Positions 1 to 8,637 of a stretch of DNA of 64,000 bases are shown piece after piece (the stretch's first letter is position 1; every line of letters starts with the position of its first letter). Position numbers and translations under genes: made by a program. The DNA is from Bradyrhizobium canariense (GTDB lineage Bacteria > Pseudomonadota > Alphaproteobacteria > Rhizobiales > Xanthobacteraceae): positions 53,491 through 117,490 of the forward strand of contig NZ_VSST01000060.1 of assembly GCF_019402665.1 (NCBI RefSeq), given 5' to 3'. A model generated the notes under the pieces. The model made no database searches. It was given only the letters and a program-made list of their open reading frames with translations, and was not told where the DNA came from.

Positions 1-1510
1 GAGACCATCCCGATGATCGTCTTCGTGCTCCACATGCGCGATGCCGCCCGCTCCAGATGAAGAGGCCGCTCAGGGTCCGCCACCGGCTGAACCATCGTGG
101 CCAGAGCGCTGGTCAGGACCGAAGATTCCACGTCGCGCAGCGCCTTCGTCCCACCTTCTCTTGAGACGTCGTCCAGGAGCGCAAAAAGACGATCGTCGTT
201 CTGCGCGACGGTCTGTTCATCGAGGCCGCAGAAATGGGCGATCAGGCGACGGCGGACCGAAGCGATGAAATTTCGATGCTCGTCCGATGTGGCTTCAAAG
301 ATCAGGTCACATTCGCTGTCGGCGCCCATCGATCGATTGTTTAGATTGGCCGAACCGATCCTCAAGATGAGATCGTCGACGATCATGAGCTTGCTGTGCA
401 CCATCACGGCCGCTTCCGTGTCCCCGTTCCCCGATACCGGATAGACGAAGCGGATGCGATCGGCGACGCCGGCCGAACTGAAGCAGTCGATGAAGGCGCC
501 GCGGCCGTTCTGCATGGCCTGGGATTCCAGCCACGAGGAATGCAGTTTTGGCGTGACGACCACAACCCGAAGCGAAGGCACGCGCCGCATCTGCTCCGCC
601 AATTCGCGCGCGATCTTGGTGGCGCTGGTGAACTGGTTCTCGATGTACACGAAGCTCGTCGCGGACCGGATCGCTGCGATCAACGAACGTTCGACCTCCC
701 GGAGCGTCGAACCTGCCGGACAAACCACTTCGGTCCTGGCGATGCCCACCGGCATATGCTCAGCCTCGACCGGAACATTCGCCGGCCAGCGCAAGCTTTT
801 CAGCGGGCGCCGATCGTCAATCTGTTGGCCTGCCGCGCGCCAGCGTTCCTCCGCGAGGTCGAACAGCCACGCCGCCGCATCCCCGTCGACCAGGCATTGA
901 ACATCATGAAACGGCAGGTATGGCTTGCCCTGGGGATCACAGCGCGACGCGTGATCGGCGCGATGATCACTCGTGTCCCAGCGCCTGATCGTCAGATCGA
1001 GCCCGCCGACGAACGCCAGTGAGCCGTCGACACAGACGATCTTCTGGTGTTGGGCCGACCCAAATGGAAGTGTGGAATCAAGATAAAACCGGACGCGGCC
1101 ATCTGTGTCGGCGGTGAATTTCGCCGCGGAATTCCATTCCCTCTCGGAAGCGTAGAACGAGACAAAGTCCCAGATGAGAATGTTGATGCGCAAGGTGGGA
1201 CGTCGCTGGACCAGCGCGCGCAGGAACGGGCCGAGCTGTTCCGGCAAGCCATCATCCGCTCGCCCGGACTCGCCGACCAGCCTGGTTTCACTATGGATAT
1301 CCCAACCGACGATATAAACGAGGTCCTGCGCCTGCAGCAGGGCCTCCCGCAGGGCCGCGAAATAAGCGGCAGCATCGTTGAGAACCGCCACACGCCGCGC
1401 CTCGCACCGCCGCCAGACGGTGTCGCCGGGGATCAGGGTCGATGAGCTCTGAAGCAGGGAGGCCTCGCAATTTGCGTTCGCGTTGAAACGCGCTGAACGC
1501 GGAAGGGGTT
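1..1510 (-). CDS. phospholipase D-like phosphodiesterase, 3' end cut by window edge
   Basis: The minus-strand frame shows two HxK(x)4D motifs of the phospholipase D superfamily: HQKIVCVD near 1030-1053 and HSKLMIVDD near 374-402. The second is followed by the typical IGSANLNNRS stretch. Upstream, PGDTVWRRCEARR and an IVGWDIHSE segment match the usual start of the first PLD half. The frame is open through base 1, so the C-terminus (often membrane-embedded in this family) is missing. The 5' end is unresolved: I find no ATG, GTG or TTG in this frame between about 1435 and 1620, so the given start is only approximate. A sequencing error, a frameshift or a rare start codon could explain this. The family cleaves phosphodiester bonds, but the substrate here is unknown. 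Confidence 0.75.
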
Positions 1511-1576
1511 CCCCAACCAGAACCAGGCTGACCGTTCGGCGTGTGCGGATTCCAGCGCCACAGTCTCCCCTCGCCG

Positions 1577-1873
1577 CTACTTGGTTCGGACAGTCTTTGC
1601 ACCTGCGCCTTTCAAGGCGTCCGCAATCTTCTCGGGCGCATCGCCGTGAAAGTCCACGGAGACCTCGATTGGACCTTCCAGCTTCTGGTGCCCCTCCGGC
1701 GCAGGCGCGGCCTTGGCGTCAGGACCGGCGGTGCGTGTCCCCGACGTGTTCGCGCCACCGGCGGCCTGGACGAAGACGTCGCTTCGCGGCACGCCGCATT
1801 CCTGCACGACATGCTCAATCGCAAGCTCGGCGCCGCGGCGCGTGTCGAATTCTCCGATGATCGTACTTTCCAA
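1577..1873 (-). CDS. small conserved hypothetical protein
   Basis: A 98-residue protein starting at a TTG (1873-1871) with MESTIIGEFDTRRGAELAIEH at its N-terminus. That pattern of a short beta strand then a helix resembles general-stress or SPOR-like small domains seen in alphaproteobacteria. A Pro/Gly/Ala-rich linker follows, then a second strand-helix unit (VSVDFHGDAPEKIADALKG). The frame continues upstream to 2011, but that part is encoded by a simple 12-bp tandem repeat and is unlikely to be translated. It lies upstream of the phospholipase D-like gene on the same strand. Function is not recognised. Confidence 0.55.
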   Translation of the reverse strand: MESTIIGEFDTRRGAELAIEHVVQECGVPRSDVFVQAAGGANTSGTRTAGPDAKAAPAPEGHQKLEGPIEVSVDFHGDAPEKIADALKGAGAKTVRTK

Positions 1874-1974
1874 GGGCGCCCTCCGTAGCTGGACGAGAGT
1901 GCGAACAACAGGCCAACCTGGGCCAGGTTCCTGAACGCGATTGCGTTCCTGGCAGCGTTTTAGGACGCGCGAAC

Positions 1975-2010
1975 AAGAACCAATCCAAGAACCAATCCAA
2001 GAACCAATCA
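1975..2010. repeat. 12-bp tandem repeat, three copies
   Basis: Three consecutive copies of AAGAACCAATCC sit at 1975-1986, 1987-1998 and 1999-2010 (last base A). They lie between divergently oriented small genes. Because the unit is a multiple of three, it reads as an in-frame QEPI repeat on the plus strand and an IGSW repeat on the minus strand. It is more likely a replication-slippage repeat or tandem protein-binding sites in a shared promoter region than coding sequence. Confidence 0.8.
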
Positions 2011-2033
2011 TTGCGCGGGACGTTGAGTCCGCG

Positions 2034-2240
2034 ATGTCAGACGCTTTTGATTATTTCCGGGCGCACGCGGTCCGGGCCCTTTGCAAGGCCCGGGCGATGC
2101 CGCGCGGACGAATGAAGCATCTCCAAACCGTCGTGGCCCGGATCTACCACCTGCTGACCAAAGAGGCTGCCTACGGGCCGAACCTGCAGCATATGGACGA
2201 CTTCCGCGCAGCCCAGAAGCTCGAGAAATCGATCGACTGA
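2034..2240 (+). CDS. small hypothetical protein
   Basis: A 68-residue basic protein beginning MSDAFDYFRAHAVRALCKAR and ending KLEKSID. It has no signal peptide or membrane segment and is mostly predicted helix. The frame stays open upstream to 1941 through the 12-bp repeat; ATG 2034 is chosen because the upstream part is repeat sequence. Small proteins of this look are common in Bradyrhizobium. I assign no function. Confidence 0.6.
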   Translation: MSDAFDYFRAHAVRALCKARAMPRGRMKHLQTVVARIYHLLTKEAAYGPNLQHMDDFRAAQKLEKSID

Positions 2241-2264
2241 ACTGCAATGACGGTGAGGCTGCGT

Positions 2265-3008
2265 TCAGCTTCCCTTACGAGCTGTCCCTGCCTGCGACCC
2301 GCCAAGCCCGGGATTGATGGCGAGCGACGCACCGGCGGCGCCGCCGGCTTCATAGGCCGTCATCGATACCATCCGGCTGGCGCTGCGCTGGGTCCGCATC
2401 TTCAGGTCGAGTTTGTCGAACTCCGCATCGACCACCGAGGTCTTGAGAACCACCAGCCCGCGGCCGGCGCTTTCGTTGACCTGATCGCGACTGGCCTTGA
2501 TCGCCACCAGCCTCTGCGCGATTGAGGCCACCATGCCGAGCGCGAAGGAAGCATTGGCCAGGTGCCGCTGCTGGTGCCGGAACCTGCTGTAGTCGATCGA
2601 AGTCTTGAAACGGCCGAGCTCGGCGCGCACGGCGCCGTCGATCAATTCAGCCAGATAATGCGCGACCTCGATATCCGCGCCGAGACCGAAGAACACATAG
2701 TGGTTCTCGCCGGCCGCGTTCTTCTCGCGCCAGACCCGACAATCGCAGAAATGAGCGATCGCGCCGATGCAGTCGTCCAGGGGAATACGCTTCTTGCGAT
2801 GGGTCTCGTAAACCTTCCGTTCGCACGGTGACGCCCGCAGTTCGACGTCGGAGAGCGACAGATCATGGCGATCCAGCAGCTCGGCGACCTTGGCGGCCGC
2901 CGACAGCGCCTCGTCCTCGGTGCAGCCATTGGCGATCGTCTTGGCACGCAACGCCTGAATGCGGAGCTTCAGCTTGTCGAGCACGGCCGGATTGGATGTT
3001 GGATTCAC
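2265..3008 (-). CDS. DUF2786 domain-containing protein
   Basis: 247 residues with a GTG start (3008-3006). The N-terminal 45 residues (LDKLKLRIQALRAKTIANGCTE) match the short helical DUF2786 domain, which is found in proteins of phages and bacteria. The middle (residues about 65-160) contains conserved Cys, His and Trp residues (HFCDCRVW) seen in DUF7168-like C-terminal regions of the same family. The tail is Gly/Ala-rich. Biochemical role is unknown. It sits immediately downstream of the 3' end of tRNA-Ser on the same strand, a usual place for integrated DNA, but no integrase is visible in the window. Confidence 0.7.
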   Translation of the reverse strand: MNPTSNPAVLDKLKLRIQALRAKTIANGCTEDEALSAAAKVAELLDRHDLSLSDVELRASPCERKVYETHRKKRIPLDDCIGAIAHFCDCRVWREKNAAGENHYVFFGLGADIEVAHYLAELIDGAVRAELGRFKTSIDYSRFRHQQRHLANASFALGMVASIAQRLVAIKASRDQVNESAGRGLVVLKTSVVDAEFDKLDLKMRTQRSASRMVSMTAYEAGGAAGASLAINPGLGGSQAGTARKGS

Positions 3009-3058
3009 GGATCACCTGCCCCGGAAAGCCTGACCGATAGACCCCCGGTCGGATCGAC

Positions 3059-3148
3059 TGGCGGAAGGGGTGGGATTCGAACCCACGGTACCCTTGCGGG
3101 CACGCCGGTTTTCAAGACCGGTGCCTTAAACCACTCGGCCACCCTTCC
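3059..3148 (-). tRNA. tRNA-Ser(UGA)
   Basis: The reverse complement folds as a class II tRNA. The acceptor stem GGAAGGG (5' end at 3148) pairs with CCCTTCC, followed by discriminator G and an encoded CCA (3061-3059). The anticodon arm reads CCGGT-CTTGAAA-ACCGG, giving anticodon TGA. A long variable arm (GCCCGCAAGGGTACC) precedes the T arm GTGGG-TTCGAAT-CCCAC. Total length is 90 nt including CCA, normal for tRNA-Ser. Confidence 0.97.
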
Positions 3149-3446
3149 GGAGCAACAATTTCAGAGGGTTAGCAGCGGCGCGAGCTGAACGAAAAAAGGC
3201 CGTTACTACCGCTTTACTACCCAACGTGGTCAGTGAGTGCTCTTTACGGTGAGACCCATAGCGCCGTCAACGCTCGACCCTTCGGACTGGCACCAAGTAA
3301 GACCTACAGGGGCTTCTGTTCCGGGAACTTGCCGAGCCACTCGCCGACTTCGTCAGGCGCGCATGACGTCCAGAAGTCAACGAAATCGTGCGTTTGAGAT
3401 CGATCGATCGAGCATTCGGTCGCATAATTGCCGTCGAGGTTTCCAG
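3149..3446. other. non-coding stretch between tRNA-Ser and the AraC gene
   Basis: About 300 bases without a convincing gene. It should hold the tRNA-Ser promoter (reading leftwards) and the promoter of the AraC-type gene. The only structure I see is a direct repeat TTACTACC-GCT-TTACTACC at about 3203-3221. The AraC reading frame stays open back to 3237, but that part has no family similarity and a weak initiation context. Confidence 0.5.
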
Positions 3447-4397
3447 ATGAGCGAGCCACACGCCACCGGTGGGAAATCGGCCAGCAAAGGCGCCTATGGT
3501 GCGCATCTGGCAGCCAGTTTCCGTTTGCCCGAACCTCCCACCCATGTCCGTCGTACCTTGCAGCGAGGGACCATCGCTGTCTCGGTGCTGAGAGGAGGAG
3601 CCACAGGAAAGCCAAGCGGCTCGCTCGGTTTTCTCGACGCCTATCAGGTGATCGTTCCACTCAAAAGTATTCGGCAGGAATTCTGGCAAGGCAGTCGGTT
3701 CGTCTCATCCGATCCCGTGCAAGGTGGAACAACCTACATCATCGATCTTAGAGAAGATCCTCGGGTCCTTTGTCGGAATCCCGGCGGCACTGTGCACTTT
3801 TACATGCCGATTTCGACCATGAAGGCCTACGCCGAACAGAATGACTTACCGGCATTCGCGGATTTCATCCATCGGCCGACGACCGGCCATGACGATCCTG
3901 TCATGCGTCATCTCTCCGAGACGGCTCTTGCGGCCTTGGACCGGCCCCACGCGACGACCGGACTTCTGCTCGATTCGATCCTTGATGCTGCGTGCATCAA
4001 CGTGCTCGGACAATATGCGACGTTGAATGGCGCAAACAAAACTCGAACATACGGGCTGGCAGCATGGCAGGAACGTCGTGCGAAAGACCTAATAAACAGC
4101 CAGCTCGACGTCTCCATGGCCGAACTCGCCCGGGAATGCCGCATTTCGGTCGCCCATTTCGGTCGGGCCTTCAAGCGCACCACCGGAATGTCACCTCATC
4201 AGTGGCAGCTCGGTCGTCGCATGCAGCGGGCACAAGCAATGCTGTCAGGGTCGACGCTTTCGATAGCCGAGATTGCCCTTGCGTGCGGATTTTCCAGCCA
4301 AAGCCATTTCACCAATTCCTTCACGGAGAATGTGGGTGTCGGCCCCGGGCGTTGGCGTCGATCAGGTGACCAACCAGAGACCATCGATAACGGCTAA
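3447..4397 (+). CDS. AraC-family transcriptional regulator
   Basis: 316 residues. The C-terminal part (residues about 215-300) holds the two helix-turn-helix motifs of the AraC/XylS family, MAELARECRISVAHFGRAFK and IAEIALACGFSSQSHFTNSF. The N-terminal 200 residues resemble an AraC ligand or dimerisation domain of the kind with IDLREDP and HFYMPIS segments. ATG 3447 is chosen because it follows a purine-rich GAGG and starts the conserved part. The end overlaps only the open frame, not the proposed start, of the next regulator. Together with the large regulator at 4546 and the AraC gene at 8638 it brackets one dehydrogenase gene, so control of that gene is a reasonable guess. Confidence 0.85.
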   Translation: MSEPHATGGKSASKGAYGAHLAASFRLPEPPTHVRRTLQRGTIAVSVLRGGATGKPSGSLGFLDAYQVIVPLKSIRQEFWQGSRFVSSDPVQGGTTYIIDLREDPRVLCRNPGGTVHFYMPISTMKAYAEQNDLPAFADFIHRPTTGHDDPVMRHLSETALAALDRPHATTGLLLDSILDAACINVLGQYATLNGANKTRTYGLAAWQERRAKDLINSQLDVSMAELARECRISVAHFGRAFKRTTGMSPHQWQLGRRMQRAQAMLSGSTLSIAEIALACGFSSQSHFTNSFTENVGVGPGRWRRSGDQPETIDNG

Positions 4398-4460
4398 GGC
4401 CGGCGCCCTTCGACCAATGGATAGCCCGGGCGGATCAGTTTTCCGCAACCTGCGTCACAA

Positions 4461-4504
4461 TTCTGGAAGATTTTACCTGCGATTCTGGAAGATTTCGCCT
4501 GCGC
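4461..4504 (+). promoter_or_regulatory. two 22-bp direct repeats upstream of the winged-helix regulator
   Basis: TTCTGGAAGATTT starts at 4461 and again at 4483, and CCTGCG follows in both units, giving a tandem direct repeat with an exact 22-bp period (two helical turns). The pair lies 42 bp before the GTG start of the winged-helix/NB-ARC regulator. OmpR/PhoB-type wings bind head-to-tail direct repeats of about 11 or 22 bp, so this is a candidate autoregulatory operator. Repeat and spacing are seen directly; the binder is inferred. Confidence 0.55.
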
Positions 4505-4545
4505 CCTGCGCACGATATTTATCGACCGGGGAAAGGGAGTCGCAG

Positions 4546-7464
4546 GTGGCAGTTCATGCGAAGGTTCGAGCCGAAGCCCCCTCGCCCTTATCGCCCCAGC
4601 GCGACAACGATCTTCATTCAGGAGAAACGACGACGTCGTTCGGAAACTTCCGCCTGGACCGCGCGCGCCGCTTGCTGACCAAGGACGGAAAGCCGGTGCG
4701 GATCGGCTCTCGCGCGCTCGACCTGTTGATCGTCCTGATTGATCGCGCCGGCGAGGTCGTCAGTCGGCGCGAGTTGGTCGATCTCGCATGGCGAGGCGTG
4801 GCCGTCGACGATGCGGGTGTCAGAGTACACATTGCATCGCTTCGCCGCGTTTTGGGAGACGGTCGCGACGGTGCACGCTACATCGTCAATGTCAGCGGTG
4901 TAGGTTACAGCTTCGTCGCATCCGTCACGCGAGAGGCCACCGAGGCGCCGTCTCTGCCGACCGCATCCCCGGCGCCCCGGCTCACGGGCCGCGTGCCGCC
5001 ACCACCCCGGTTGCTGGTCGGCCGCGACGATGTTGTCAACAGCCTGGTCGAACTTCTCCTTGAACGTCGGTTCGTAAGTATCGTCGGCTCCGGAGGCATC
5101 GGGAAAACTACAACCGCGACAGCCGTTGCGGACCGTTTGCGAGCGGAGTTTGGTGACGACAATATTGCTTTTGTCGATCTCGGCGCCGTCTCTGACCCCG
5201 AACGGATACCCGAGGCTATCATCTCGGCAATTGGCTGCCGGATCGGAGGCGCCGATCCCGTTGAGGAGATTTTGAACTTCCTCACCGGCAGACGCGTGCT
5301 GATCATCTTTGATAGTTGCGAGCATCTCCTCGATTCAACATCCGGTCTGGCCGCGCGCTTGTTTCAACAAGCTCCAGCTGTCCATCTGCTGACGACGTCG
5401 CGAGAAGCGCTGCGTGTCGACGGCGAGACGATCCATTTGCTAAGCCCTCTCGCCTGCCCGATGGAGGAGTGCCCCACCGCAGCGCAGGCGCTGGCCACGC
5501 CAGCCGTGCAACTCTTCCTGGATCGCGCCAAGTTTAGCGGATTCAATGGCGAGCTGAGCGATATCGAGGCGCCGATCGTCTCCGGAATATGCCGAAGAAC
5601 CGACGGAATTGCACTGGCAATCGAAATGGCGGCCAGCAGGGTTGGCACCTACGGTATTTCTGGGGTCGCCAACCTGATTGTCGGTAACGTTGACCTCGGC
5701 CTGGTTGGTCGCCGCGACGCGGCTCCCCGACATCGAACGCTCGAATCGATGCTCGACTGGAGCTTCAGGCTTCTCAATCGAGAGGAACAGCGCGTCCTAT
5801 CCGCCCTCTCCATGCTCGTCGGTCTGTTCACAATGGACGCCGCGTGTTCGATCACGAACAATGGCGACCATGATAGCGCCAACGTCTCCAGAACGATCAT
5901 GAGCTTGATCGACCGGTCTCTCGTCTGGGTTCATCGGGAAGGTGACACCGTCTTCTATCGGCTTCCCGACACGACTCGGGCATACGCGGCCGCCAAGCTG
6001 GCCGAGACCGAACAGACTGAATCGATTGCCGCGCGCCACGCGCTCTATTTTTCGAAGCTGTTCAAGGCCACCGCGCTCGAGCACGGCACCTATGCTGATA
6101 TTGGACGTCACGCGCCGCATGTCGGAAATTTGCGAAAGGCACTCGAATGGACATTTTCCAACGAGAAGTCCCGCCCGCTTGGCGTTCAGCTTGCGGCCGA
6201 CACCGCCCCGCTCTTTCTCGGTCTCTGGTTGTTGAACGAATGCCGGCACTGGTCACAACTGGCATTAAGCTTTAAAGACGACCTCGGCGAAATTCCCGAG
6301 AGCGAAGCGCGCCTGCAGGAAGCGCTGGCGGTGTCCACGATGTACACCCTCGGAAATACGCCGGAGGTTCGGAATGCCCTGGAGCGTGGGTTGGTTCTCT
6401 CCGAGGCTCTCGGGCAAGCGCCCCAACAGCTTCGCCTTCTGGGCGACCTGGCCCTCTTCTTCAACCGAACTGGCGATTTCGGAGCGGCGCTGGCCGCCGT
6501 GAAGCGCAGCGGAGCCATCGCAGAACGCAGCGATTCTCCTGAAGATCGCATCAATGCTGAATGGCTGATGGCAGCTTCCAGTCATATGGCAGGCGACCAA
6601 CTGGCAACGATCGCCCACTACGAGCGCGGTTCCAGGCTTGAAGCCACGACCGGCCGCGCGAAAATCAATCTGTTCGGATACGACGATCGCCTGAGGGCCC
6701 AGATCTCGCTGGCACGCTGCGTCTGGCTCCGCGGATCCCCCGATAGCGCCTGCAAGCTGGCCATCAAGGCCATGGACGATGCGGCGGAGATATCTCTGCC
6801 AAGCAACTACACCATGGCGATCACCCACTCCGTACCTGTCTTGCTTTGGAGCGGCAACACCGTTGAGTCGGCCCTGTATATCGAGCGCTTGCTTGTACAC
6901 GCCGAACGTTTATCGATCAAAACTCACACGTCTGCCGCATTGGCGCTGAGGGGAGAATGGCTCTTGATGACCGGAGACTTCTCGACCGGAGTTGAGACAT
7001 TGCGACAAGCGCTCGAACGGCTTAGCCGCGAGCGCCTGCACATGCTCACTCCAACAGCGTCGATAGCTCTGGCGGATGGGCTATCCCAGTGCGGAAATCA
7101 TGACGAGGCGCGCGCGACGATCGACGGCGCCCTGTCATCGGCCCGGGAAATGAATCAGCAATTCTACCTTCCGAGCCTTCTGCGCACACAAGGCCAAATT
7201 ATCTTGAGAAGCCCCCAACCGGACTTCGAATCCGCCGAGTCATCCTTGCGCAAGTCCATTGAAATTGCGGGAATGCAGGCCTCCCCTGGTTGGGAATTAA
7301 AGGCTGCCGTGCCGCTGGCACGCTTGTTGATACAAACTCGCCGCATCCACGAAGCCCTCGCCCTCATCGGCCCAATCTATCGCGCGCATTCGGAGAAAAC
7401 GGGCTCGACCGATCTCGTCGCCGCCGCAAGCATTCTGGAGGCGCCGTGCGACTTCCACGTCTGA
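4546..7464 (+). CDS. OmpR-type winged-helix / NB-ARC ATPase / repeat-domain regulator
   Basis: 972 residues from a GTG (4546) preceded by a good Shine-Dalgarno (AAAGGGAG); a longer open frame exists but overlaps the AraC gene. Residues about 25-125 form an OmpR/PhoB-type winged helix (FGNFRLDRARRLL, VHIASLRRVLGDG, IVNVSGVGYSF). A Pro-rich linker leads to an NTPase of STAND/NB-ARC type with P-loop GSGGIGKTTT (about 182-191), Walker B LIIFDSCEH and the sensor-like TTSREALR. The last roughly 450 residues are helical repeats like TPRs. Proteins of this architecture act as ATP-switched transcription activators whose C-terminal repeats sense a ligand. The inducer is unknown. Likely targets are itself and the neighbouring dehydrogenase. 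Confidence 0.85.
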   Translation: MAVHAKVRAEAPSPLSPQRDNDLHSGETTTSFGNFRLDRARRLLTKDGKPVRIGSRALDLLIVLIDRAGEVVSRRELVDLAWRGVAVDDAGVRVHIASLRRVLGDGRDGARYIVNVSGVGYSFVASVTREATEAPSLPTASPAPRLTGRVPPPPRLLVGRDDVVNSLVELLLERRFVSIVGSGGIGKTTTATAVADRLRAEFGDDNIAFVDLGAVSDPERIPEAIISAIGCRIGGADPVEEILNFLTGRRVLIIFDSCEHLLDSTSGLAARLFQQAPAVHLLTTSREALRVDGETIHLLSPLACPMEECPTAAQALATPAVQLFLDRAKFSGFNGELSDIEAPIVSGICRRTDGIALAIEMAASRVGTYGISGVANLIVGNVDLGLVGRRDAAPRHRTLESMLDWSFRLLNREEQRVLSALSMLVGLFTMDAACSITNNGDHDSANVSRTIMSLIDRSLVWVHREGDTVFYRLPDTTRAYAAAKLAETEQTESIAARHALYFSKLFKATALEHGTYADIGRHAPHVGNLRKALEWTFSNEKSRPLGVQLAADTAPLFLGLWLLNECRHWSQLALSFKDDLGEIPESEARLQEALAVSTMYTLGNTPEVRNALERGLVLSEALGQAPQQLRLLGDLALFFNRTGDFGAALAAVKRSGAIAERSDSPEDRINAEWLMAASSHMAGDQLATIAHYERGSRLEATTGRAKINLFGYDDRLRAQISLARCVWLRGSPDSACKLAIKAMDDAAEISLPSNYTMAITHSVPVLLWSGNTVESALYIERLLVHAERLSIKTHTSAALALRGEWLLMTGDFSTGVETLRQALERLSRERLHMLTPTASIALADGLSQCGNHDEARATIDGALSSAREMNQQFYLPSLLRTQGQIILRSPQPDFESAESSLRKSIEIAGMQASPGWELKAAVPLARLLIQTRRIHEALALIGPIYRAHSEKTGSTDLVAAASILEAPCDFHV

Positions 7465-7584
7465 TCGGGTCGACCTCCCAGCCCGCCGTCCGTCTTGACG
7501 ATCTCTCATCGGCAGATAACGGGGCCACGCAAATAGCGAGACCCCGGTTTGATTTCAAGGAGTCCGCACAGCCGTTGCGGGCAG

Positions 7585-8346
7585 CTAGATCGCCATGCCG
7601 CCCGAGACCTCGATTCGCTGGGCGTTGATCCAGCGGTTGTCCTCGGACAGCAGCGAAGCAATCATCGGCCCGACGTCGTCCGGGACACCAGGACGTCCGA
7701 GCGCAGTCATATCGGCGACACGTTTGTTAAGTGCTGGATTGTCGCGCACAATACCACCGCTGAAGTCGGTCTGCATTGCGCCGGGGGCCACAGCATTCAC
7801 GGCGATCCCACGCGGGCCCAGTTCTTTGGCTTGATAACGCGTAAGGACCTCAATGGCGCCCTTCAACGCGCCGTACGGCGCGCTGCCGGGAATGATGATC
7901 CGGGCGAGGCCGCTGGAGATGTTCACGATCCTGCCGCCGTCTCTGATGAGCGGAAGCAATTTCTGCGTCAGGAAAAACACGCCCTTGAAATTCACCCTGT
8001 AGAGGGCATCGAGTTCGTCCTCAGTCGTCATTTCAAACGAATTGTGATGTGAAATGCCGGCATTGTTGACCAGATAATCGAAATGCGTTGCTCCGAGGCA
8101 AGCCAGGGCTTCCCGCACCTGCGCGACAAAGCCGCCAAATGCGCTCACGTCGCCGACATCCAGCTGCAAAGGTATGGCGCGGGATTCCATCTCTCTAACT
8201 TGCGCAGTCACCATGTCAGCTTCATTGCGTGCCGACTTGTATGTGAAGATGGTATCGACACCTCTGCGGGCAAGGCTGACCATCGTGTTACGCCCAAGAC
8301 CGCGGCTGCCCCCCGTGACGATGGCGATTCGTCTACGCTGTTCCAT
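7585..8346 (-). CDS. SDR-family NAD(P)-dependent oxidoreductase
   Basis: 253 residues, a full-length classical short-chain dehydrogenase. The cofactor motif TGGSRGLG is at residues about 11-18, NNAG at about 94-97, the catalytic Ser in VNISSG and the YxxxK pair as YGALK. The C-terminus is the usual WINAQRIEVSGGMAI type, as in FabG-like enzymes. It reduces a carbonyl or oxidises an alcohol, but the substrate cannot be read from the sequence. It is transcribed divergently from the AraC gene at 8638 and is the only enzyme among three regulators, so it is their most probable target. Confidence 0.9.
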   Translation of the reverse strand: MEQRRRIAIVTGGSRGLGRNTMVSLARRGVDTIFTYKSARNEADMVTAQVREMESRAIPLQLDVGDVSAFGGFVAQVREALACLGATHFDYLVNNAGISHHNSFEMTTEDELDALYRVNFKGVFFLTQKLLPLIRDGGRIVNISSGLARIIIPGSAPYGALKGAIEVLTRYQAKELGPRGIAVNAVAPGAMQTDFSGGIVRDNPALNKRVADMTALGRPGVPDDVGPMIASLLSEDNRWINAQRIEVSGGMAI

Positions 8347-8637
8347 CTGAATTCTCCTTGATCCTCGCGGCCCTTATCCTAAATGCCACGAGGTCAAGAT
8401 AGCGATGGGGCACCCTCCCGCGCGTTGTGAATTGCTAAGAATTGCTAAGACGACCAATGCACCTCAATGGAGCAACGTGACGCCACACTCTCCGTTCGAC
8501 AGTGACTGCCTCTTTCGAGATATAGCAATATTTTGCAATCGATAACCCATATCGATCCGCCTTCAGACGTATCTTTCCCTTTATCGCACATGTTGAGGTT
8601 TCACGATCGCAATGGCCGCGAAACCCGGAAAGAACGG
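8347..8637. promoter_or_regulatory. divergent promoter region with tandem repeat and palindromes
   Basis: This 291-bp spacer separates the dehydrogenase from the second AraC gene. It contains an exact tandem 10-mer ATTGCTAAGA at 8431-8440 and 8441-8450, a related pair around 8524-8539 (TAGCAAT then TTGCAAT), and an ATCGAT-N7-ATCGAT pair around 8538-8556. AraC-family regulators commonly bind direct repeats, so these are candidate operators. It is more AT-rich than its surroundings. Confidence 0.45.

Noticed and set aside
2900..3240. Integration site at tRNA-Ser
   Set aside because: No integrase and no direct repeat of the tRNA 3' end are visible in the window.
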